From Bacteroides sp. OM05-12 (lineage in GTDB: Bacteria > Bacteroidota > Bacteroidia > Bacteroidales > Bacteroidaceae): a stretch of 30,731 nt of DNA. The position numbers were made by a program, and so were the translations under genes. Positions within the stretch are counted from its first letter, which is position 1; each line of letters begins with the position of its first letter. The notes under the pieces are model-generated. The model searched no databases and was not told the origin of the DNA. It saw only the letters and a list, made by a program, of their open reading frames with translations. Positions 8,451 through 16,828 of this stretch are shown piece by piece. The stretch lies in NCBI RefSeq assembly GCF_003438995.1, contig NZ_QSUN01000033.1, forward strand, positions 1 through 30,731, read 5' to 3'.

Positions 8451-9485
8451 TTAGTACCATTTTTTCTTTTTGAAGAATAGATATACGGTTATCGCAATGA
8501 TTGCCATTACCGCCCATGCGTAGAAATAACCATATTCCCAGCTTAACTCAGGCATTGCCTTAAAGTTCATCCCCCATACACCGGCAATGAAAGTCAGTGG
8601 AATAAAGACGGTTGAGACGATTGTCAGCCGTTTCATAATATTATTCATGCGCAGATCATTGTTGGATATATAAAGGTCGACGAGTGCGGAAAGTGTTTCC
8701 CTGCATATATCTATTGTTTGTAATACAAATTGCAGATGGTCGTTTACGTCATTAAAATAAGCACGGTTTATTTTATGTATCAGATTGTTATCTGCCCGGA
8801 GTAGTTTTATGTATTGTTCTTTTAACGGCATGATGGCTTTCTTCATTGCCATGTATTGCCGGCGACGTATTTGAATTTGTACACCGATGTCATTGTTGTT
8901 GGTGATGGTGAGCAGTTCTTCTTCCATATCTTCCAAAGCATCCGCTATTTCTGAAATGACGGAAGTATAGTCTCCCATCACGTTATTCAATGAGACACTT
9001 AACAGATAATCCGATTGACGGGTACGGATTTTCATCACGTTATTCTTTATCGCTTGTGTCACATTGTCAAAGAATTCCGTTTCATTTTCGATGAAAGCCA
9101 ATACATAATTACTTCCTTGTATCAGACAAAGTTGCTGTTGCTCGAGTTCTTCAGCTCCCTCGTACTTGAATAATTTGAGGATAAGGACTGTATATTGCTC
9201 GTGTTCCTCGATTTTGGTGGGATGCTCGGCATTCAGAATATCCTGAAGCACCAGGAAGTCTATTTTGAAATATTCACATACATCACGGATGGTTTCTGTG
9301 TTCTTTAAGCCATGTATTTGTAACCAATTGATAGCATCAGGTGTGATATTATCTTTTATTGATTCAAAATTATCACCGTATGTTTCCTGCATCTTTTCAG
9401 AATTATAGGTGAGTAGATGCAGGTGGGTAGGGGTACTGCTTTCGCCCGTATAGACTAGCTGTTCGCTTAACAGGTTATTCTTCAT
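8451..9485 (-). CDS. corA: CorA-family magnesium/divalent cation transporter
   Basis: A 344-residue inner-membrane channel of the CorA family. A long cytoplasmic part with alpha/beta funnel and helical stalk (1-280) is followed by two transmembrane helices near 288-307 and 316-336. The family signature GMN is at 305-307, in the context GVWGMNFKAMPE, so Trp takes the place of the usual Tyr before GMN; the MPEL loop is intact. The positive C-terminus FKKKKWY is typical. The start codon lies only 14 bp after the stop of mutS2, so the two are probably one transcript. Family assignment is firm; whether Mg2+, Co2+ or Zn2+ is the main ion cannot be read from the sequence. Confidence 0.94.
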   Translation of the reverse strand: MKNNLLSEQLVYTGESSTPTHLHLLTYNSEKMQETYGDNFESIKDNITPDAINWLQIHGLKNTETIRDVCEYFKIDFLVLQDILNAEHPTKIEEHEQYTVLILKLFKYEGAEELEQQQLCLIQGSNYVLAFIENETEFFDNVTQAIKNNVMKIRTRQSDYLLSVSLNNVMGDYTSVISEIADALEDMEEELLTITNNNDIGVQIQIRRRQYMAMKKAIMPLKEQYIKLLRADNNLIHKINRAYFNDVNDHLQFVLQTIDICRETLSALVDLYISNNDLRMNNIMKRLTIVSTVFIPLTFIAGVWGMNFKAMPELSWEYGYFYAWAVMAIIAITVYLFFKKKKWY

Positions 9486-9499
9486 ATCAATTTATTTAA

Positions 9500-12010
9500 T
9501 TAACTCAAATCAACAACTGTGATACCTGCTCCCCCAAACTGGACATGTTCATCTTGAAAATGAGCTATTCCGGGAACAGTTTTTAGATAGTCACGGATAA
9601 GAGTACGCAAAATGCCTGTCCCTGTTCCGTGAAGAATGCGTACCCGGTCGATGCCGAGTAATATGGCGTCATCTATAAAGTAGGTGACGGCTTGAATGGC
9701 TTCATCACCTCTCATCCCTCTTACGTCAATATCTTGTTTGAAACCGAGTTTCTTTTCATAAACACTGTCCTGAGTTTGTGAACTGACGAACGTGCTTTTG
9801 GTATTTGTATTCTTAGGTTGGCTATTACTGGGTTTTACCCGTTCCAGACGGTCAAGTTTGACTGTCGTTTTTATCATACCGAATGCTACAACTACATTTT
9901 TACCGTTTATTTCCAATACATCTCCAATGGAAGATTGCCCTTTCATCTTTACCTGGCAGCCGATTTCTATGGATTCTGTTTTAGGCGTCTGCGGCTTGGA
10001 CTGTACTTCTTGAGATTTATCTTTGCGTTCCTTTTTGCGGTTCTGCTTTTCCCGCAGCTTTTCCATTCTGCGAGCTATTTTTTCTTCGGTATTTTTCTTT
10101 TCGATGTCTTCCATAGACTCTCGAAACTCATTCAGCTCCTGTCGGGCAATACGTGTTTTTTCTTTTTCGGCCTGTGCTTCTTTTATAGTACGTATTGTGT
10201 TTTCTATTTTTGCATTGGATTCCTGCAACAACCTTTCTGCGTCTTCTTTCGCTTTTCTTATAATCTCTTTGCGGGATTTGTCCAACTCTTGAATATCCGC
10301 TTCGTACTTGGCGATAACCTCCTCCATGTGTTTCTCCCGCTGACGGATAGTTTGCCGTTTGCCTTCCCAATAACGCTTGTCGCGAACTATGTCTTGCAGA
10401 TACTTGTCTGCATTGATATATTCGCTTCCCACGATTGCTGAAGCGTCAGCGATAACATCTTCCGGCAAGCCGATTTTACGTGCTATCTCTACTGCGAATG
10501 AACTGCCCGGATTGCCTATCTGTAACTGGAATAATGCTTGCATCAGATGCCGGTCATAAAGCATGGCGCCATTTACCACCCCTTCATGATCTTCGGCGAA
10601 GTGTTTCAGATTTTGATAGTGTGTGGTGATAACTCCAAACGTTTTTTTGTGGTTGAAACGTTTTAGTACCGCTTCGGCTATTGCTCCGCCTATTTGTGGT
10701 TCCGTACCTCCGCCAAATTCGTCAATCAGGATAATGCTTCGTTCATCGCAGCTTTTCATCATGATTTTCATATTGGTAAGATGGGAAGAATACGTACTCA
10801 AATCATCCTCGATGGATTGCTCGTCACCTATATCTATAAAGATACTGCCGAATATTCCTGCATGACTGCGTTCATGGAGCGGAATAAGTAAGCCACATTG
10901 TAACATATACTGTAATAAACCGACTGTTTTGAGACAAACCGACTTACCGCCGGCATTCGGACCGGAGATTATCAGGATACGTTGTTTGCTATTCAGTTCT
11001 ATATCTAGTGGAACGACCTTTTTTCCATGTTTAGCCAGAGACATTTGCAATAACGGGTGTATTGCCATTGTCCAATCTATCAATGGCTCGCTTTCTAAGG
11101 CAGGCTTCAGAGAATTGGTCTGTAAGGCAAAATAGGCTTTTGCACGAATGAAGTCCACTTCGGCCAAAAACTCGTATGATTGGAGAATATCAGGGACAGA
11201 AGGGCGGAGCGTGTCTGAAAAGCTTGTGAGAATACGGATAATCTCCCGTCTTTCTTCTCCTTCCAATTCCCGTATACGATTATTTGCTTCCACTACCTCC
11301 GCAGGCTCGATGAACACCGTTTTGCCACTGGATGATTCATCATGTACAATACCCTTAATCTTTCTTTTCAATCCGGGAGCGACGGGAATAACCAATCGTC
11401 CGTCACGCATGGTAGGAGCAACATCTTTGTCTACATAACCTTCGGACTGTGCGCTACGCAGGATGGCATTCAAGCTGCGGGAAATACCACTGGTTGTAGA
11501 GGCCAGCTCACGCCGGATACGTAACAGATCTTGGGATGCATTATCTTTTATCTTTCCGTATTGATTCAAAATGCCATTGATACGGGTAATGAGTTGTGGA
11601 AATACAGCGATGTCTCCCGCCAATTTTTTGAGGTTAGGGTAAGGGCTGTTTTCTTCTTCGTCTTCGGAAGACAGAAAACGTATAATATCGCGGATTGTTT
11701 CCAATGAACGCCGTAAATCAAATAACTCTTGTTCGTCCAGATACATACCTTCCACACGAATCCTTTTTAGGGAAGGGCGTACATCAAAAAAATATTGTGC
11801 GGGAAAGCTGTCTTCTTCCTGAATGATACGGACAAACTCATTGGTCTGATTCAATCGTTCTTCTATTTCATTAAAAGAGTCGGAGAAATTCATTTCGTCT
11901 ACTCGTCCTTCCCCCAACGAACTGAGACATTTCTCTTTCAGTAGGCGACGGATATCATCAAATCCTATTTTTTGTTCAAAGTTATGCGGATATATCATTT
12001 GCTTATACAT
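9500..12010 (-). CDS. mutS2: MutS2 family ATPase/endonuclease
   Basis: An 836-residue MutS homologue without the mismatch-recognition domain. The core and lever regions (1-330) include the family block VHDESSSGKTVFIEPAEVVEANN (about 222-244). The ATPase follows with Walker A GPNAGGKS at 350-357 and Walker B ILIDEFGGGTEP at 427-438. A long charged coiled coil at about 520-660 comes next, then a KOW-like strand region, and finally a Smr nuclease domain (about 760-836) with DVRGMRGDEA and HGTGTGILR. In other bacteria MutS2 limits recombination or splits collided ribosomes; which applies here is not decided by sequence. It is the first gene of a unit with corA. Confidence 0.95.
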   Translation of the reverse strand: MYKQMIYPHNFEQKIGFDDIRRLLKEKCLSSLGEGRVDEMNFSDSFNEIEERLNQTNEFVRIIQEEDSFPAQYFFDVRPSLKRIRVEGMYLDEQELFDLRRSLETIRDIIRFLSSEDEEENSPYPNLKKLAGDIAVFPQLITRINGILNQYGKIKDNASQDLLRIRRELASTTSGISRSLNAILRSAQSEGYVDKDVAPTMRDGRLVIPVAPGLKRKIKGIVHDESSSGKTVFIEPAEVVEANNRIRELEGEERREIIRILTSFSDTLRPSVPDILQSYEFLAEVDFIRAKAYFALQTNSLKPALESEPLIDWTMAIHPLLQMSLAKHGKKVVPLDIELNSKQRILIISGPNAGGKSVCLKTVGLLQYMLQCGLLIPLHERSHAGIFGSIFIDIGDEQSIEDDLSTYSSHLTNMKIMMKSCDERSIILIDEFGGGTEPQIGGAIAEAVLKRFNHKKTFGVITTHYQNLKHFAEDHEGVVNGAMLYDRHLMQALFQLQIGNPGSSFAVEIARKIGLPEDVIADASAIVGSEYINADKYLQDIVRDKRYWEGKRQTIRQREKHMEEVIAKYEADIQELDKSRKEIIRKAKEDAERLLQESNAKIENTIRTIKEAQAEKEKTRIARQELNEFRESMEDIEKKNTEEKIARRMEKLREKQNRKKERKDKSQEVQSKPQTPKTESIEIGCQVKMKGQSSIGDVLEINGKNVVVAFGMIKTTVKLDRLERVKPSNSQPKNTNTKSTFVSSQTQDSVYEKKLGFKQDIDVRGMRGDEAIQAVTYFIDDAILLGIDRVRILHGTGTGILRTLIRDYLKTVPGIAHFQDEHVQFGGAGITVVDLS

Positions 12011-12246
12011 CTATTATTGTGCAAAAATACAACTTATATCCCGCTTATTTGTTTTTATCGCTTCATTTTTTAGTTTATAGGTTTTTAAAATTGTTGTGCA
12101 AGTTAGTTTCCCTTATCTGTTTGTATGATAAGTGGCTGTATGTTTATATTCTTTATTCTTAAAAGAGGGATGAAGATGTTTTGTAGTTGCTTGAAATGCT
12201 TTGATGGCGCGTATTTGGATGAAAAAGAAACTTTTTTGCCGAATAA

Positions 12247-12277
12247 TTTGGAAATAAAAAAAATAGTAGTACCTTTG
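12247..12277 (+). promoter_or_regulatory. Promoter of tRNA-Ser
   Basis: TTTG (12247-12250), 19 bp, then TACCTTTG (12270-12277): a full match to the Bacteroides promoter consensus. The expected start is near 12284, about 32 nt before the mature tRNA. Confidence 0.8.
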
Positions 12278-12315
12278 CATCGCTTTTGAAAGGAAGCACT
12301 CCTAAAAAGAGTTTT

Positions 12316-12400
12316 GGAGAGGTGGCAGAGTGATCGATTGCGGCGGTCTTGAAAACCGTTGAACTGAAAGGTTCCGGGGGTTTGAATCCCTCCCTCTCCG
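12316..12400 (+). tRNA. tRNA-Ser (anticodon TGA)
   Basis: All parts of a class II tRNA are visible. The 7-bp acceptor stem is GGAGAGG (12316-12322) with CCTCTCC (12393-12399), discriminator G at 12400. The anticodon stem GCGGT/ACCGT holds the loop CTTGAAA with anticodon TGA at 12350-12352. A long variable arm has stem GAAC/GTTC. The T stem (one G-T pair) has the loop TTTGAAT. CCA is not encoded. It reads UCN serine codons. The 3' end faces the recombinase genes, which makes it the likely integration site of the element to the right, but no second copy of its 3' end occurs in this window. Confidence 0.96.
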
Positions 12401-12884
12401 CTGAACACTAAAGACAAATGGTGGAAAAGCTAAGACAAGTCCCGTAAAATCAAGGTTTTACGGGGCTTTTTCATTTTGTCGGCAGACAAGCAAAAGACAA
12501 GAAAATGTCCCGTTTGGACAAAGTCGTGTTACTAGATTATGTCCTATAAAAGCGAAAAACGGAAAAATGGTGTAACTTGTTGATTAACGGTATGATATGC
12601 GTAGTATCTCTCTTCGTTGCCAAGTAGCGATAATGCAGAATATAGTGGTTTACAGAATACTTTCTGTTACGAATCCGTTACCTGTTTTGGAAAACAGTAT
12701 TGTGTAGATACATAATTGAAAGTAGCTTATTTACAGCAGTTAAAGCTATACTTGATGATACTTCGGTCTCATTAATCTTAATCCTGCTTAAAATAGTGTT
12801 CAAACGGAATATTATTCATTGAACTACGGTATTTTGCTTTCCGATCTTTAGCTCATAAGAAACTAATTTTACACTCAAAAATTA
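12401..12884 (+). other. Gene-free stretch between tRNA-Ser and the first recombinase
   Basis: It holds the terminator at 12441-12471 and, farther on, a 7-bp hairpin CTGTTTT-GG-AAAACAG (12682-12697) next to CAGAA-TACT-TTCTG (near 12650-12665). These small dyads upstream of the integrase could be arm-type or regulator sites. No reading frame here looks coding. The left boundary of the mobile element should lie in or just before this stretch. Confidence 0.45.
12441..12471 (+). terminator. Rho-independent terminator after tRNA-Ser
   Basis: CCCGTAAAA (12441-12449) pairs with TTTTACGGG (12456-12464) in a perfect 9-bp stem with 6-nt loop, followed by GC and five T. Confidence 0.85.
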
Positions 12885-14114
12885 ATGATTATAAGTAAAG
12901 AGCTAAAAGTACATTATTACCTTCGCCATAAGGAGGTAAAAGGTGATGGTGCAACTCCAATCATGGGGCGCATCACAATCGGAAAATCAATGGTGCAGTT
13001 CAGTGCCAAGTGTAGTGTACAAGTATCCCTTTGGGATACAAAGTCTGCACGGGCAACAGGTAAAAGCAAAGCGGCTGCCGAGTTGAACCGAAAACTTGAC
13101 AAGATAAGCCTGTCAATTCATTCTCACTACAAAGAGCTGCTGGCAAAAAAAGAAAATGTTTCGCCAGAAGAAGTGAAAAATGCCTTTCAAGGTATTGCTT
13201 CCGAGCAGGAAACACTTATCGGCTATTGTAACCGGTACAATCATCAACTTACAGCCAGAATCGGTGTAAACATAACATTGGAAAGTTATAAACGATACGG
13301 TGTATCATTCAACCATCTACGCCGTTTTCTACGGACAAAGTACAATCTGAGTGATATTTCGTTTCAAGCATTGGACTATTCTTTTGTCGAAGCCTTTGAT
13401 TTCTATCTACGGGTACAATTGAAATTCAAGCCCAATACCATTGTAGGCATTATCGGACACTTAAAGATTATTATCAAGCGAGCCATAAACGAGGGGATTA
13501 TCACTTGTGATCCTTTTGCAGGATTCTCATTGGAGGGAGAACCTTTACAGCCGAAATCCCTTACCAAACAAGAATTACACAAAATAATGACAACTCCATT
13601 AGATACTCCTAACCGTTATTTGGTACGTGATATGTTCTTGTTTTCTGTTTTCACAGGAATTTCATTCAGTGACATCCGTAATTTAACATACAGCAATCTG
13701 GTGCAGGCAGAAGATGGTGTTTGGTGGATTCACTCTAAACGGAGGAAGACCGGAACGGAGTTTCATGTTCCCCTTCTGGAACTCCCTTTGCAGATTATTG
13801 AGAAATATCGTGGACTGAACAAAGATGGAAAAATGTTCGTGATGCTCAGTTGCAGTAAGACCAATGGAAATCTAAAAAAGATAGCCCGAATGTGTGGTAT
13901 AAAACGAAATATAACCTACCATCAAGCACGGCATAGCTATGCCAGCTTGATAACTCTCTCCCAAGGAGTTCCAATGGAAACAGTCAGCCGAATGCTTGGA
14001 CATCGGGATTTACGGGCGACACGCATCTATGCTCAAGTTTCCAATGAAAAGATAAACACCGATATGCGCAAATTGGAGAAGCGCATCACCAACAAGTATC
14101 ACTTAGCAGACTGA
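12885..14114 (+). CDS. Tyrosine recombinase (integrase), first of a tandem pair
   Basis: A 409-residue site-specific recombinase of the Bacteroides mobile-element kind. It has an N-terminal arm-binding domain (about 1-100), a SAM-like core-binding domain (about 110-205) and a catalytic domain (about 225-400). Catalytic residues seen are HxxR in YHQARHSY (H346, R349), H373 in LGHRDL and the nucleophile Tyr382 in RIYAQV. A candidate lysine lies in SKRRKTG (285-290). The position of Arg I carries Ser (FTGISFSDI, S260), as known for IntDOT of CTnDOT. It lies 0.5 kb after tRNA-Ser and 5 bp before a second recombinase; the two likely form one operon and act on the surrounding element. Function as integrase is family-based; the target site is inference. 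Confidence 0.93.
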   Translation: MIISKELKVHYYLRHKEVKGDGATPIMGRITIGKSMVQFSAKCSVQVSLWDTKSARATGKSKAAAELNRKLDKISLSIHSHYKELLAKKENVSPEEVKNAFQGIASEQETLIGYCNRYNHQLTARIGVNITLESYKRYGVSFNHLRRFLRTKYNLSDISFQALDYSFVEAFDFYLRVQLKFKPNTIVGIIGHLKIIIKRAINEGIITCDPFAGFSLEGEPLQPKSLTKQELHKIMTTPLDTPNRYLVRDMFLFSVFTGISFSDIRNLTYSNLVQAEDGVWWIHSKRRKTGTEFHVPLLELPLQIIEKYRGLNKDGKMFVMLSCSKTNGNLKKIARMCGIKRNITYHQARHSYASLITLSQGVPMETVSRMLGHRDLRATRIYAQVSNEKINTDMRKLEKRITNKYHLAD

Positions 14115-14119
14115 ATATT

Positions 14120-15421
14120 ATGAGTACAAATAAGACTAAGCGATACAGTACTTTTGCCGTTATCTTCTATATCAATAAGAATAAGGTAAAGAAAAACGGG
14201 CTATGTCCCATTATGGGACGTATCTCCGTCAATGCCGAGATAGCTCAATTCAGTGCGAAGATAGATGTGGAACCCACATTATGGGATGCCAAGACTTATC
14301 GCCTGAAAGGAAAAAGTAGAGAAGCTGTTCAAACAAATCGGGAGTTGGATAAGCTGACCGATGTTATAGGGAAGTACCATAGCGAACTCTTGCAGCAACA
14401 GAGCTATGTAACAGCAGAATTGGTAAAGAATATGCTTTTGGGTATCGGACGGAAGAAAGATAGTCTCCTTTCCCTTTTTGCCGAGCATAATGAGGAGTAT
14501 GCCCAAAAGGTTGGAGTGAACAGAACGAAAGGTACTTATAAACATTACCTACTCGTTTACAGTCATATTCAACAATTTTTGCAAAGCCAATATAATATGG
14601 AAGATATTCCTTTAAAGCAACTGACCTACTCCTTCATTGAGCAATTCGATTTCTATCTTCGGGTGGAGAAACATCATTCGCCTAATACAATCGGTGGATA
14701 TACGATACTCCTGAAGAAAATAATCCACAGAGCAGTTAATCAAGGAACATTACTCCGAGACCCTTTTGCTGATTATCGCCCGGAACAGCCGCCAAAGAAA
14801 TGCAGACACATGACTGCTGATGAATTGGAACGGTTTATGACAACTCCCATTGCCTCTAAATCCTTGCGACACACACGGGATATGTTTGTCTTTAGCACAT
14901 TCACCGGAATATCATATATTGATTTGTGTAATCTCTCATTATCTAATGTAAATAAAGCTGGTAACGGTACGATGTGGATTCACTTTAAACGGCAAAAGAC
15001 CGGAAGCGAGTGCCATATCCGCCTATTGGATATTCCCAAACAGATAATTGAGAAATACAAGTCGGAGCGGAAGAGTGATAAGATTTTTAATATGGTGGGG
15101 TATTCATCACTGGCTGAAAATCTAAAAAAGGTTGCCAAACTGTGTGGCATTGAGCGAAATATAACCTATCACATGGCCCGTCATAATTTCGGAACGCTTA
15201 TTACGTTATCTCAAGATGTTCCCTTGGAAACCGTCAGTCGTATGATGGGACATCTGGGGATAAAAACCACCCAACTTTACGCAAAACTTACCAATCAGAA
15301 AATCAATGAGGATATGAAGCTACTGTCAAGCAATATGGCTGATAAGTTCAATATTTATGAGAATAAACAGATGCCAATTAAGGTTTGTACTGCAAAGTCA
15401 TTCAAACATTTAAAGAAGTAA
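14120..15421 (+). CDS. Tyrosine recombinase (integrase), second of a tandem pair
   Basis: A 433-residue recombinase clearly paralogous to the one before it: colinear from the N-terminal block (PIMGRISVNAEIAQFSAK against PIMGRITIGKSMVQFSAK) to the end. Catalytic residues seen are YHMARHNF (H351, R354), H378 in MMGHLGI and Tyr387 in QLYAKL. Arg I is again Ser (FTGISYIDL, S265). It has a C-terminal tail of about 30 residues that the first copy lacks. The gap to the first gene is 5 bp, so translation is probably coupled. Tandem duplicated recombinases in Bacteroides elements may act together or one may direct excision; the sequence does not say which. Confidence 0.93.
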   Translation: MSTNKTKRYSTFAVIFYINKNKVKKNGLCPIMGRISVNAEIAQFSAKIDVEPTLWDAKTYRLKGKSREAVQTNRELDKLTDVIGKYHSELLQQQSYVTAELVKNMLLGIGRKKDSLLSLFAEHNEEYAQKVGVNRTKGTYKHYLLVYSHIQQFLQSQYNMEDIPLKQLTYSFIEQFDFYLRVEKHHSPNTIGGYTILLKKIIHRAVNQGTLLRDPFADYRPEQPPKKCRHMTADELERFMTTPIASKSLRHTRDMFVFSTFTGISYIDLCNLSLSNVNKAGNGTMWIHFKRQKTGSECHIRLLDIPKQIIEKYKSERKSDKIFNMVGYSSLAENLKKVAKLCGIERNITYHMARHNFGTLITLSQDVPLETVSRMMGHLGIKTTQLYAKLTNQKINEDMKLLSSNMADKFNIYENKQMPIKVCTAKSFKHLKK

Positions 15422-15426
15422 TTACT

Positions 15427-15792
15427 ATGGAAAGAAAACTAATAAAAATCAGTGAGAATGGGAATGTATTCATTCCGGATAATGTACAAATGTGGGATTT
15501 TGAGATAGCGGAACTGTTCGGGGTGATGATACCGACAATACGGTCTAATGTACGGGCGATTCTAGAATCGGAAGTAGTTATAGCAGATATGCAGCATGGT
15601 GGCACAGTGATTGGAGCCGCAATGTTACCGGACTACTACGGACTGGATATGGTAGTGGCTCTTGCTTTTCGGATTCATAGCTACAATGCCGGGATTCTTA
15701 AAGAATGGATTTTACAAAAAGTAACTGCCCGTTCCAAGTGCTCCAATATACCTTTATATATCAGCTTCAACTGTAATCAACCGCCCAATTAA
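15427..15792 (+). CDS. Small protein of unknown function following the integrases, possibly frameshifted
   Basis: A 121-residue protein read from the ATG at 15427, 5 bp after the second recombinase; an upstream ATG at 15385 would overlap that gene. The middle has a helix-turn-helix look (MWDFEIAELFGVMIPTIRSNVRAI), followed by LPDYYGLDMVVALAFRIHS and KEWILQKVTA. I do not recognise the family with certainty. From about residue 100 the reading changes character (RSKCSNIPLYISFNCNQPPN, stop at 15790). A different frame is open at the same place and gives a plausible continuation to 15946, so the natural protein may be about 170 residues with a one-base insertion here. Likely an accessory or regulatory protein of the integration module (inference from position). 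Confidence 0.6.
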   Translation: MERKLIKISENGNVFIPDNVQMWDFEIAELFGVMIPTIRSNVRAILESEVVIADMQHGGTVIGAAMLPDYYGLDMVVALAFRIHSYNAGILKEWILQKVTARSKCSNIPLYISFNCNQPPN

Positions 15793-15946
15793 AATAGACT
15801 GGAATGGTGTTCCGCCATATAATCCGAATCGGGTCAGCCGTCCCGTTACAATGGCTAAGATAAACAGGCAAAGGGCAAATCTGCAAGTTCAAGCCCTAAG
15901 GGTTACGGATGAAATCTCCACCTTGCAGGTAGTATTTAATCCGTAA
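15725..15946 (+). pseudogene. Possible out-of-frame C-terminal part of the preceding small gene
   Basis: In the next frame the DNA is open from 15725 to a TAA at 15944-15946, about 73 codons. It contains runs such as PIYLYISASTVINRPIKI, DWNGVPPYNPNRVSRPV and ALRVTDEISTLQVVFNP, which look like real protein. The frame starts right after a stop and overlaps the odd tail of the gene at 15427. One extra base between 15725 and 15792 would explain both. Chance opening of a frame this long is possible, so this stays tentative. Confidence 0.3.
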
Positions 15947-15969
15947 AACTTGCCTATTTCCCCTTTGCC
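15867..15969. repeat. Nested inverted repeat, about 100 nt
   Basis: Three nested pairings: 15867-15880 with 15956-15969 (13 of 14), 15883-15889 with 15947-15953 (GCAAGTT/AACTTGC) and 15903-15910 with 15939-15946 (TTACGGAT/ATCCGTAA). An alternative 7-bp pairing 15881-15887 with 15922-15928 is also possible. It overlaps the open frame noted above. Role unknown. Confidence 0.4.
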
Positions 15970-16030
15970 GTATTTGGGAATGCCATTGCAACGAAACGAC
16001 CGGCCCGATAAGACGCATGGATATAATTCA

Positions 16031-16079
16031 AGGGAGTTGAAACTACCCTGCACTTGATTTGCGGCAACTTCAACTCCCT
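16031..16079. repeat. Inverted repeat downstream of the excisionase-like genes
   Basis: AGGGAGTTGAA (16031-16041) is the exact reverse complement of TTCAACTCCCT (16069-16079), with a 27-nt spacer. It lies 25 bp beyond the stop of the minus-strand HTH gene ending at 16105 and may end its transcript, although no T-run follows. Confidence 0.4.
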
Positions 16080-16104
16080 CTCCTCCAATCTGCATAGGCT
16101 TGTT

Positions 16105-16395
16105 TTAGAAAGCCTTTCTGTGGTGCTTCTCCAACATTGACTGAATGTCACTCTCCCGGTACAGTGTCTTGCCGCCTAAAGCGATATAGGCAATCCGCCC
16201 GTTTGTCCGCCATTCCTGTAAAGTCCTGCGGCTTACTTTCAGCTTTGCCGATACCTCCCTATCGGTCAGGAAATGTTCACCGTCCAATAGCGGCTTGCCA
16301 TGATGGACTAATTTTTCGATACAGTCGGACAACCTTTTCAACGAGCCGAAAAAACGTATCGCCCGTTCATTTTCTTTCGTGATGATTTCTCCCAT
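16105..16395 (-). CDS. Helix-turn-helix (excisionase/MerR-like HTH_17) protein
   Basis: A small DNA-binding protein of 96 residues. The core FLTDREVSAKLKVSRRTLQEWRTNG-(R)IAYIALGGKTLYRESDIQSML is the winged helix-turn-helix found in excisionases and related mobile-element proteins: two helices, a recognition helix, then a short beta wing with LY. I chose the ATG at 16395, which stands 2 bp after the stop of the gene upstream, over a GTG at 16407 that would overlap it. It forms a pair with the next HTH protein. In CTnDOT-like elements such proteins drive excision or switch on transfer genes; the specific role here is inferred. Confidence 0.82.
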   Translation of the reverse strand: MGEIITKENERAIRFFGSLKRLSDCIEKLVHHGKPLLDGEHFLTDREVSAKLKVSRRTLQEWRTNGRIAYIALGGKTLYRESDIQSMLEKHHRKAF

Positions 16396-16397
16396 AG

Positions 16398-16682
16398 TTA
16401 TCTGCACCGCTTCAAATTGTCATCCATTAATTTCTTCACATCCTCTCTCCTGTAATACATCTTGTGTCCGATTTGAGAGAACGCCAGCGTTCCGTTATCC
16501 CGGTAGGTTTGTAAGGTACGTTTTGATATACCCAGAATCTCACACACATCCTGATTGTCGAGCCACTCCTGAAGACGTTTCTCTCCGTGCTGTCTGCACA
16601 AGGTTTCCACCCGGCGGGCAAAGGATTCAAACCCCGCCATCATTGCCTCGAAGGTCGAGGCTTCCATGCTTACTACTTCCAT
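16398..16682 (-). CDS. Helix-turn-helix (excisionase-like HTH_17) protein
   Basis: A 94-residue protein with an N-terminal helix (about 1-35) and a C-terminal HTH: EWLDNQDVCEILGISKRTLQTYRDNG followed by the wing FSQIGHKMYYRREDVKKLM. It is related to the HTH protein downstream and is translated just before it, so the two are probably co-expressed and may act as a pair at the element ends. A weak -7-like box (TTCCTTTG, 16730-16723, minus) lies about 45 bp upstream of the ATG. Confidence 0.84.
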   Translation of the reverse strand: MEVVSMEASTFEAMMAGFESFARRVETLCRQHGEKRLQEWLDNQDVCEILGISKRTLQTYRDNGTLAFSQIGHKMYYRREDVKKLMDDNLKRCR

Positions 16683-16828
16683 TGTTCCTGATTTATTGAT
16701 TCGTAATTTTTTGTTTCACGGGCAAAGGAATAACGAAGTTTTCATACCGCAATGGATTGTGTACCGACTGGCAGCTTGTGGCACCGGAATGGAAGCAACT
16801 GTCTCTTTTCCCTTGCAAAAAGAGGTAT

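Noticed and set aside
12376..12400. Search for a second copy of the tRNA-Ser 3' end as attR
   Set aside because: No matching repeat was found anywhere in 12401-30731; the right end may lie outside or use another sequence.
15889..16095. Minus-strand frame of 68 codons beyond the excisionase-like genes
   Set aside because: It lies across two inverted repeats and the competing plus-strand frame, has no recognisable domain and no promoter; not enough to call a gene.
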